A stretch of 11,840 bases of DNA from Bacteroidales bacterium UBA3816 (GTDB taxonomy: Bacteria; Bacteroidota; Bacteroidia; Bacteroidales; P3), in assembly GCA_002368955.1 (NCBI GenBank), contig DFDY01000010.1, forward strand, positions 405 through 12,244. Reading direction: 5' to 3'. The notes beneath the pieces are model-generated. The model searched no databases. It saw only the letters and a program-made list of their open reading frames with translations, and was not told the DNA's origin. The translations under genes were made by a program, and so were the position numbers. Below are positions 7,185 through 11,840 of this stretch, piece by piece; position 1 is the first letter of the stretch, and every line of letters starts with the position of its first letter.

Positions 7185-8714
7185 TTAATGAACATGGCCT
7201 GCATGGGGGTCGAGGGCGGCACCGTTTTGTGCCAGGCGTACCATGGAAGCCCCACGGGTGACGACGCGCTCGCCAGCCTTCACACCGGAGAGAATCTCGG
7301 TGAAGCGGCCATCGGTAGAACCCAGCCTGACCAACCGTTTCTCAAACGACTCAGGATTCAGCTGCACAAACACAAAGTAGTTGCCCATCTCCTCCACGAT
7401 ACCCTCATTGGGAATGGCCAAAGCCTGCTGGTCTGAGCGGGTGGTGATATAAAGGGTGACGAAGCTGCCGCTGAGCAGCCCGGCCTGATTGCGCACACGG
7501 AAAGTAACCGGCACTAAAGGACAGTCCTTGTCGGTGGACTTGCCGTAGGAAACCACACTGCCGTTCAGCTCGGCAAGGGTATAGACATGGTCGTCGCCAG
7601 GAATGATGATGTTGACATCACCGATGGTACTCAACTGGCTATAGTAGCGGGGCTGCACCTCGGCTTGAATGAAGAGGTCGCGATTTTGCGACACCGTGAT
7701 CACCGACTGACCCGCCTCCACAAAGCTGCCGTTGCCGACATTAATCCGCTGCACATAGCCGCTAATCGGTGCGCGCACCACGGCACCCTTCTGCGAGAAA
7801 TTTCGCTGCAAGTTGTCGTAGGCAGCCTTGGCCGTTTCATAGGCAGCCTTGGCACGCCCGAGTTCCGACTGGGAGACTATCTTGTCTTCTGCCAGCTGCA
7901 GCTTGCGCTCGTATTCGGCCTTGGCAGCAGAATAACTTGCCGTGACCTCCTGTAGGCGCACGCTCATGTTGTCATCGGCCATGCCGCTGCTCTCGATGGT
8001 AAAGAGTTGCTGGCCGGCCTTCACTGCGGCACCCGGCACCAGACTGCCATTGTTAAAGACCACAACGCCCGAGGCCGTGGCAACGGCTTCGCGCTCGTCG
8101 CCCTGCGATGGCAGCACCTGCCCCGCGGTCTTGATGACCGTGCCAAAAGGCTGCATTCTCAGAGTGTCGGTGGCGAAGTCTATCTTCCAACTCTGCTCCT
8201 TGGTGAAGGCAACTGCGTTGGCCGCGCCATGGCCGTGTTCGTGACCATGTTCGTGACCATGCTCGTGACCATGTTCGTGCATCGCCTCATGAGAGGCATA
8301 GACATGCACGTGGGGGTGAGTCAGCACAGAGGTCCCTGCAGGCTGCATAATTTCAACCTTCAGCTGTCCGCAGCCGGCTTTGGTGGGCTTGACCGTACAT
8401 TTATAGATACCCGGCTGTGAGGGCTGCTCAATCAGCTGGCTGACGGCCTCTCCGTCCACGACGAGACTGATTTTCACTCGGACAGAATCCAGCGGTTTGA
8501 AATTGGAGAGATAAGTAAGGTGGGCCGCAACTTTCGACTCCTGTCCTACTAAAAAAGGCTCTGCTTCAGCAAAGAGTTCAAAATCGGAGTTATATGCGGT
8601 ATATTGCTCAGCATCATGATGATGCTCGTGTTCGTGTTCTTCATGAGCATGGTGGCAGGCAGGGGCCATGCCCAAAATGACCGCCATGCTTAACAAAAAG
8701 GCTATTTTTTTCAT
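7185..8714 (-). CDS. His-rich efflux RND periplasmic adaptor lipoprotein (CusB/CzcB type)
   Basis: The 509-residue adaptor bridges the RND pump and TolC channel. An N-terminal signal ends in a lipobox-like MAPAC with C20 as the candidate acylated cysteine. A first His cluster follows (residues 21-33, eight His). Residues about 38-140 form a beta-rich accessory domain ending in HPHVHVY. A second cluster at 142-162 has ten His in an HEHG repeat. The adaptor core then follows: barrel-sandwich half (about 198-240), coiled-coil hairpin (about 250-305, rich in Ala/Glu/Lys), second lipoyl half with VVRAPISGYVQRINVGNGSFVEAGQ (312-336), beta-barrel (about 345-425) and membrane-proximal domain ending GERVVTRGASMVRL. 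The C-terminus is also His-rich (DPHAGHVH). ATG 8714 is preferred over TTG 8720, two codons upstream. The His clusters suggest periplasmic Zn, Ni or Cu binding. The gene lies 87 bases after the small His/Cys-rich gene and 19 bases before the TolC gene. Confidence 0.94.
   Translation of the reverse strand: MKKIAFLLSMAVILGMAPACHHAHEEHEHEHHHDAEQYTAYNSDFELFAEAEPFLVGQESKVAAHLTYLSNFKPLDSVRVKISLVVDGEAVSQLIEQPSQPGIYKCTVKPTKAGCGQLKVEIMQPAGTSVLTHPHVHVYASHEAMHEHGHEHGHEHGHEHGHGAANAVAFTKEQSWKIDFATDTLRMQPFGTVIKTAGQVLPSQGDEREAVATASGVVVFNNGSLVPGAAVKAGQQLFTIESSGMADDNMSVRLQEVTASYSAAKAEYERKLQLAEDKIVSQSELGRAKAAYETAKAAYDNLQRNFSQKGAVVRAPISGYVQRINVGNGSFVEAGQSVITVSQNRDLFIQAEVQPRYYSQLSTIGDVNIIIPGDDHVYTLAELNGSVVSYGKSTDKDCPLVPVTFRVRNQAGLLSGSFVTLYITTRSDQQALAIPNEGIVEEMGNYFVFVQLNPESFEKRLVRLGSTDGRFTEILSGVKAGERVVTRGASMVRLAQNGAALDPHAGHVH
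8235..8282. repeat. Four-copy 12-bp tandem repeat encoding the HEHG metal-binding tract
   Basis: Units lie at 8235-8246, 8247-8258, 8259-8270 and 8271-8282, with consensus ATGTTCGTGACC on the plus strand and one or two substitutions per copy. Each unit encodes the four residues HEHG or a close variant on the minus strand. Gain or loss of units keeps the reading frame, so the length of the His tract could vary between strains by slippage. Confidence 0.85.
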
Positions 8715-8801
8715 TTTCAATAAAGTATTATGTGAATAGTAAATGCACAGTGTTCGAGGAACAGAGTACAGAAAAGGGCAGTAGCAGATACTACCTTACA
8801 T

Positions 8802-9248
8802 TCAGAATGACAGGAACGGTGGAGCCCTCAAAGAAGCGACACCCAACAAGGGCGCCGGAACAAGTAGTACCGCCCTGATGGGCTGATGTACTTTGATTTC
8901 GGGTAAAATAGGAACTTGGGGCGTGGGAAAGAATGCCGCCAGCGCCGGAAACCAATAGTTACTGGCCACGGCCTTCATTAGACTGGCCATCGAAAAGTGG
9001 TCGTCACTAGTGGAAAACACTAGGTGCGACAGCAACTCTTGCAACAAACAAATGTCAAAAGGATGATGAGAATGACGATGGTCGCAATCGTGATGGCTGC
9101 AGTCACTATCGCAATGGCAGCATAACTCGGTCTCAAAGACCAAGCCTGCTCCCTCCTCGCAATCGTGGTGGTGATGGGGCACAACAGCATGCAGCATGAT
9201 AATCGCACATGCTATCAGAATACTTATCTTAGCCGTCAAATGCTTCAT
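8802..9248 (-). CDS. Small exported His/Cys-rich protein leading the metal efflux operon (DUF6769-like)
   Basis: The 148-residue product has a signal peptide or signal anchor (residues 1-22, MKHLTAK, then a hydrophobic run), then AVVPHHHHD and a dense metal-ligand segment at 28-63 with C30, C43, C44, C46, C50, C55 and about a dozen His (SHHDCDHRHSHH). The remainder has no catalytic motif and ends in LRAPPFLSF. This architecture (short, PHHHHD after the leader, His/Cys stretch, APP-containing tail) resembles small proteins often encoded just ahead of Cus/Czc operons in Bacteroidota; I recall the name DUF6769, without certainty. A role as periplasmic metal buffer, chaperone or sensor is inferred. 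ATG 9248 was chosen; a GTG at 9257 would add only three residues. It is the promoter-proximal gene of the operon, 87 bases before the adaptor gene. That gap holds no gene and no clear promoter. Confidence 0.8.
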   Translation of the reverse strand: MKHLTAKISILIACAIIMLHAVVPHHHHDCEEGAGLVFETELCCHCDSDCSHHDCDHRHSHHPFDICLLQELLSHLVFSTSDDHFSMASLMKAVASNYWFPALAAFFPTPQVPILPEIKVHQPIRAVLLVPAPLLGVASLRAPPFLSF

Positions 9249-9262
9249 ACAATGCACATTGT
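9249..9262. repeat. Inverted repeat immediately upstream of the first efflux-operon start codon
   Basis: ACAATG and CATTGT (9249-9254 and 9257-9262) form a 6-bp perfect inverted repeat around a 2-base centre, touching the ATG at 9248. It sits between the candidate promoter and the start codon. It could be an operator half-site pair or a weak mRNA hairpin over the ribosome-binding region. It is short enough to be chance. Confidence 0.35.
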
Positions 9263-9302
9263 GTAACCACCCTCACCCAAATAGCCTCCTCAATGGATGT
9301 TG

Positions 9303-9310
9303 CAAAGATA
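9303..9310 (-). promoter_or_regulatory. Candidate -7 promoter element for the metal efflux operon
   Basis: On the minus strand this reads TATCTTTG, an exact fit to the Bacteroidota -7 consensus TAnnTTTG, 54 bases ahead of the first ATG of the operon. No convincing -33 TTG is found at the expected spacing, which could mean activator dependence or a false hit. Confidence 0.5.
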
Positions 9311-9440
9311 GTAAAAAAAGATGAGTTTATGGCTTTCCACGCCACAATTATCATTTTTTGCAAACCACTTGCAAACTCAATCTCCGGTTCTCAACCCCCA
9401 ATTAAGTGATTAGCTAATAGTAATGGCGGCTCCCGCCCTC

Positions 9441-9507
9441 TCAATTCCCAATTCCCAATTCCCAATTCCCAATTCTCCATTCCCAATTCTCCATTCCCAA
9501 TTCCCAT
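9441..9507. repeat. Heptamer tandem array, TTCCCAA/TTCTCCA orientation
   Basis: From 9445 there are nine consecutive 7-bp units. Four TTCCCAA copies are followed by TTCTCCA, TTCCCAA, TTCTCCA, TTCCCAA and TTCCCAT. The period of 7 is exact and units differ only at the 4th to 7th bases. The same unit family is found in reverse orientation at 11145-11250. No protein or known regulatory role can be assigned. Confidence 0.88.
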
Positions 9508-9544
9508 CTGAGTGGTTGCCGCCCACCCCTTTAGTTTTTACCTT

Positions 9545-10078
9545 TTACTTTATTACAAATTCAGAACCCTTATCTAGCACCTTAAAATACAGATTGCGCT
9601 CGAAACCGTATTTGCTGAGCGTGCGGTCGTATTCATAGCCTAATTGCAACAAACTCCTGATGCTGGCCTCATTATGGGGCGAGGCTGTGGAACAGAGCAC
9701 CCTGATGCCCCTGCGCCGCGCCTCCACTTCGAGACACCTGCCCAGCAGCACCTGCAAATGATGGCCCCTCCACTCGGGTCGCACAATACAAATCTTGTAA
9801 TTCGCTGAAGGCAAAGCCACGTGATGGTGCAACAGAGCCGACAAATCCTCTTCGCCGCCCTCCTGTGGCACATATAGCACCGCAAGGGCCGTTAAATCCT
9901 CCCCCACCCATGCCCCCTGGCACAGATGAGGTGGCCGCAGGCAAGACCTCCACATCTCCACACTGTTACGCCTCAACAAGTCAGGCCGCGAAAGGTTTAC
10001 AATCGCCTCGTGTTCCATGTCCAAAATATCGCCCAACTGCCTCAAACCGCAGCTTCGAAAAACAAAGTTCTGCTCCAT
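9545..10078 (-). CDS. GNAT-like N-acetyltransferase
   Basis: The 177-residue cytoplasmic protein has its GNAT fold signals in the C-terminal half. A beta4-like strand KICIVRPEWRGHHLQVLLGRCLEVEARRRG spans about 95-124, matching motif A (acetyl-CoA pyrophosphate loop), though the usual Q/RxxGxG/A is degenerate, with R104-G105 followed by His-His. Motif B follows at 133-148 as PHNEASIRSLLQLGYE, where N136 and the Asn-x-x-Ser pattern are typical. The N-terminus (RSCGLRQLGDILDMEHEAIVNLSRPDLLRR) fits the alpha1/alpha2 region. The acceptor substrate is unknown. The start is ATG 10078. The gene stands alone between repeat arrays, with 225 bases to the peptidase gene, and no TAnnTTTG promoter was found upstream. 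The degenerate pyrophosphate loop leaves open altered activity. Confidence 0.75.
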   Translation of the reverse strand: MEQNFVFRSCGLRQLGDILDMEHEAIVNLSRPDLLRRNSVEMWRSCLRPPHLCQGAWVGEDLTALAVLYVPQEGGEEDLSALLHHHVALPSANYKICIVRPEWRGHHLQVLLGRCLEVEARRRGIRVLCSTASPHNEASIRSLLQLGYEYDRTLSKYGFERNLYFKVLDKGSEFVIK

Positions 10079-10303
10079 ATTCTAGATAACGGACGACTAC
10101 CCGCTTTAGTACATCAGCTGGCACAAACACTGAGGTGTAAATTCAACAAGAGATTATTAGTCCACAAAATAGTCACAAATCAAGTCCCAGAAGTTAACCC
10201 ACTCACTATTTTCTCAATATCACAATTGCATCCCGTTTCCACGAAATTTAGATGGCAGACTAGCGCACAATTACGGAAGCCACCCCTGTTCATTGTACAT
10301 TGT
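10079..10303. other. Intergenic region between peptidase and acetyltransferase genes
   Basis: No gene, tRNA or consensus promoter is seen on either strand. The peptidase-proximal end (10291-10303) holds part of a TGTACA-rich repeat that continues into the peptidase 3' end. The remainder looks like ordinary AT-richer spacer. Confidence 0.6.
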
Positions 10304-10331
10304 TCACTGTACAGTATTATCGTACATTGTA
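10291..10331. repeat. TGTACA-rich repeat overlapping the peptidase 3' end
   Basis: The segment is built of CATTGTACATTG/CACTGTACAGT-like units and contains a perfect 10-bp palindrome ACTGTACAGT (10306-10315). It carries the stop codon and about the last eight codons of the cysteine peptidase. The same motif family makes the long hairpin at 11309-11359. Confidence 0.7.
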
Positions 10332-11137
10332 TTCGGGAGGTAGAGGGCCACGGTGTTCCAGCGAAAGTAGTCGAAGGACATGAGCATGAGGCCTCCATAG
10401 GGGTTGTGGGTGCCCCAGGAGTTTTTCATGACGAAGTAGCGGGTGCCGTCGTCGCCCTGGACAAGGCCGACGATGGCCATGCAGTGGTCGTCGGTGGGCG
10501 GGCGTAGGAGTGACTTGACATAGAGCAGGAGCGGCGGGAGGGTGGTGACGGCAATGCCCTGAGTGAATGAGTATCCGCGTTCGCTGATGTCGCCTTCCCA
10601 GCAAACTCCTCTGCCCTGGTTCACCGCTAGGAGAGCTAGGGAAAGAAGGGTGTCTGGATGAAGGTTGAGAAAACGGTTGTGCTCCCAGTTGTCGGGCAGG
10701 TCGGGGACTATCCACTGATTATATGGCTCACGTTTGGTGGTGCAGAGTGGCAGGAAGTCTTTGGGGTTGCACAGTTCTCGGTAGATGCCGTGCCGCTCGA
10801 TGAAATTCAGCAGTGTCTGCCCCATGGCACGGCCAGAGGGGGGCATTTCGGTCTCGACGGCTTGGGCTTCGACCACTGGCTGTATAGGGAGGTCGAGGCT
10901 GTCTCCCTGCCGAAAGTGCTCGGTTTCGATGGCGGCCAGCATGGAGTAGGCCCAGCAGTACTGTGTGCGCCCCTGATTCTTGACGGGGGTCATGGGGCTG
11001 AGAACTATCTTTTGAACTTGTTCTGGCCTATTGGGGATAGGGGTGGAATAATGCCAGAGGCAGTAGCCCGCAAACAGTACGACTATGGCTGACAAGGTGG
11101 AGGCACTCAGTATGAGCCATCTTGGGTGGGTAGACAT
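10304..11137 (-). CDS. Membrane-anchored C1-family (papain-fold) cysteine peptidase
   Basis: The 277-residue protein has one N-terminal membrane segment (about 8-27), suggesting a signal anchor or uncleaved leader facing the periplasm. The papain catalytic set is complete and in order: oxyanion Gln55 and nucleophile Cys61 in TPVKNQGRTQYCWAYSMLAAIETE (50-73, Gln to Cys spacing of six as in papain), His218 in DDHCMAIVG (216-224) and Asn239 in YFVMKNSWG (234-242). The Cys that normally lies three residues before the nucleophile is Thr58, so that disulfide is absent, as in bleomycin hydrolase-like C1 enzymes. No pro-domain is evident between anchor and active site, so activation may differ from classical papains. 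The substrate is unknown. Its last residues (about 270-277) are encoded by a TGTACA-rich repeat, so the C-terminus is probably strain-variable. ATG 11137 is clear. The upstream sequence is repeat array without a recognisable promoter. Confidence 0.85.
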   Translation of the reverse strand: MSTHPRWLILSASTLSAIVVLFAGYCLWHYSTPIPNRPEQVQKIVLSPMTPVKNQGRTQYCWAYSMLAAIETEHFRQGDSLDLPIQPVVEAQAVETEMPPSGRAMGQTLLNFIERHGIYRELCNPKDFLPLCTTKREPYNQWIVPDLPDNWEHNRFLNLHPDTLLSLALLAVNQGRGVCWEGDISERGYSFTQGIAVTTLPPLLLYVKSLLRPPTDDHCMAIVGLVQGDDGTRYFVMKNSWGTHNPYGGLMLMSFDYFRWNTVALYLPNTMYDNTVQ

Positions 11138-11144
11138 GGGAACT

Positions 11145-11250
11145 TGGAGAATTGAGAATTGAGAATTGGGAATGGAGATTTGAGAATTGAGATTTGAGAA
11201 TTGAGAATTGGGAATTGAGATTTGAGAATTGGGAATGGAGAATGGAGAAG
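11145..11250. repeat. Heptamer tandem array in inverted orientation
   Basis: Read on the minus strand, this is about 15 units of period 7 (TTCTCAA, TTCCCAA, ATCTCAA and TTCTCCA variants), the same family as the array at 9441-9507 but in the opposite direction. A short outlier patch of the same units lies at 11271-11301. The array starts eight bases upstream of the peptidase ATG, so it occupies the place where a promoter and ribosome-binding site would be expected. On the minus strand it makes an artefactual repeating peptide (SQFSIL-like), which is not called as a gene. Confidence 0.88.
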
Positions 11251-11308
11251 GTTGTCATCCCATTCAGAACTCGGAATGGAGAATGGAGAACTGGGAATTG
11301 AAATAGAG

Positions 11309-11359
11309 TAATGTACAGTGTATAGTGATGGCTACCGCCTCACTGTACACTGTACATTA
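11309..11359. terminator. Long hairpin downstream of hutU, possible terminator
   Basis: Arms 11309-11328 and 11340-11359 are 20 bases each and complementary except at one position, which is a G-U wobble in a plus-strand transcript and an A-C mismatch in a minus-strand one. Inside, GGC (11330-11332) and GCC (11337-11339) extend the stem around a TACC loop with one bulged base. It begins nine bases after the hutU stop codon, the right place for a terminator, but the sequence that follows on the minus strand is not a clean T-run. The arms are made of TGTACA-rich repeat units, so it may equally be a palindromic repeat element. Confidence 0.65.
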
Positions 11360-11367
11360 TACTTTAT

Positions 11368-11840
11368 TTAAAAGAGTCCTTCGAGAATCTTGTCATCGAC
11401 CAAGTTAGGCATAGTGACTTTGAGGTCGGGGTTGCTGTCCATGGCACGTTGGATGGCAAACATGGCTCCCTCGTTGCGAGCCCAGCTGCGGCGGCTGATG
11501 CCGTTGTTGACATCCCAGTAGAGCATCAGGCGCAAACGGCGGTCGCAGTCAGCAGAGCCATCGAGGACCATGCCGAAGCCGCCATTGATCACTTCGCCCC
11601 AGCCTACGCCGCCACCATTGTGGATGCTAACCCAGGTGGCACCGCGGAAACTGTCGCCAATAACGTTCTGAACGGCCATGTCGGCGCAGCGGTTGGAGCC
11701 GTCGTAGATATTGCTGGTCTCGCGGAAGGGGCTGTCGGTGCCGCTGACATCGTGGTGGTCGCGGCCCAGCACGATGGGCGCAGAAATCTCGCCCTTGCGG
11801 ATAGCTTCGTTGAAACGGGCGGCAATCTTGGTGCGGCCTT
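11368..11840 (-). CDS. hutU: Urocanate hydratase, C-terminal part (cut by window edge)
   Basis: The last ~157 residues are present; the frame is open to the right edge, so the N-terminal part lies outside the window. The visible sequence runs KIAARFNEAIRKGEI, GRDHHDVSGTDSPFRETSNI, DGSNRCADMAVQNVIGD, then RGATWVSIHNGGGVGWGEV and MLYWDVNNGISRRSWARN. These are hallmark urocanase segments: the RDH...SPxRET region, GATWVSxHxGGGVG around the NAD-binding/active-site loop and the C-terminal DVNNGxxRRSW motif. Urocanase adds water to urocanate to give imidazolonepropionate, the second step of histidine degradation, in the cytoplasm. The HDDVSGTDSP-like and NNGGGVGWGEV-like variants fit the longer type found in Bacteroidota rather than the ~555-residue proteobacterial enzyme. 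The long hairpin at 11309-11359 follows the stop. Other hut genes would be expected to the right. Confidence 0.95.
   Translation of the reverse strand, partial: GRTKIAARFNEAIRKGEISAPIVLGRDHHDVSGTDSPFRETSNIYDGSNRCADMAVQNVIGDSFRGATWVSIHNGGGVGWGEVINGGFGMVLDGSADCDRRLRLMLYWDVNNGISRRSWARNEGAMFAIQRAMDSNPDLKVTMPNLVDDKILEGLF

Larger units (their letters stand above)
9263..9544. other. Intergenic region between acetyltransferase and efflux operon
   Basis: This non-coding stretch contains the efflux-operon promoter candidate (9303-9310), an AT-rich spacer, the heptamer array at 9441-9507 and an AT-rich end next to the acetyltransferase stop. No gene or convincing terminator is visible. The small plus-strand frame at 9423-9638 is made largely of the heptamer array and is not treated as a gene. 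Confidence 0.7.
11138..11367. other. Repeat-filled intergenic region between hutU and the peptidase gene
   Basis: The 230-base stretch holds the heptamer array (11145-11250), a short heptamer patch (11271-11301) and the TGTACA hairpin (11309-11359). No gene is supported. No TAnnTTTG promoter for the peptidase gene was found, so it may be transcribed from within the repeats or by read-through from hutU. Confidence 0.7.

Noticed and set aside
8007..8420. Plus-strand frame rich in FVTMFVTMLVTMF opposite the His tract
   Set aside because: It is the antisense reading of the HEHG repeat in the adaptor gene.
9441..9507. CRISPR-like array
   Set aside because: Units are 7 bp with no spacers, and no cas genes are near.
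9423..9638. Small plus-strand frame starting MAAPALSIPNSQFPIPN
   Set aside because: Mostly heptamer-array translation, then antisense of the acetyltransferase end.
11028..11258. Minus-strand frame giving a repeating SQFSIL/SQFSNL peptide
   Set aside because: It is the direct translation of the 7-bp array (three heptamers make seven codons) and then runs out of frame through the peptidase gene.

Overview
The window looks like a chromosomal segment of a Bacteroidales-type Bacteroidota. Three signs point that way: a type IX secretion (T9SS) C-terminal sorting domain on the first protein, TAnnTTTG-type -7 promoter motifs upstream of two transcription units, and a urocanate hydratase fragment of the Bacteroidota-like type. 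Nearly all genes lie on the minus strand. There are no rRNA, tRNA, CRISPR or transposase genes.

Layout, left to right. (1) 70-1785: a secreted choice-of-anchor L protein with a T9SS tail. (2) 1786-2338: its promoter, then a cluster of five small hairpins (1883-1996) joined directly to a plus-strand coding remnant that resembles the C-terminal end of a type I restriction HsdR subunit. (3) 2339-9248: a compact minus-strand operon. In transcription order it encodes a small His/Cys-rich exported protein (9248-8802), a His-rich lipoprotein adaptor of the CusB/CzcB type (8714-7185), a TolC-family outer membrane factor (7165-5972), a CusA/CzcA heavy-metal RND pump (5952-2815) and a NUDIX hydrolase (2818-2339). 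The NUDIX start codon overlaps the pump stop codon. (4) 9249-11367: a repeat-rich accessory stretch holding a GNAT-like acetyltransferase and a membrane-anchored papain-fold cysteine peptidase. It is bracketed by two arrays of the same 7-bp repeat in opposite orientation. (5) 11368-11840: the C-terminal end of urocanate hydratase (hutU), cut by the window edge.

How the genes work together. The adaptor, TolC protein and RND pump form a complete tripartite metal exporter. The leading small protein and the adaptor carry dense His or His/Cys clusters that suit periplasmic metal capture. The coupled NUDIX enzyme suggests that nucleotide clean-up or repair is made together with metal export. The exported metal cannot be decided from sequence (Cu/Ag versus Zn/Co/Ni/Cd), and no metal-responsive regulator lies in the window. 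The most unusual material is non-coding: the hairpin array fused to the HsdR remnant, the inverted heptamer arrays around the acetyltransferase and peptidase genes, and a TGTACA-rich repeat family that forms a long hairpin behind hutU and also supplies the end of the peptidase gene.
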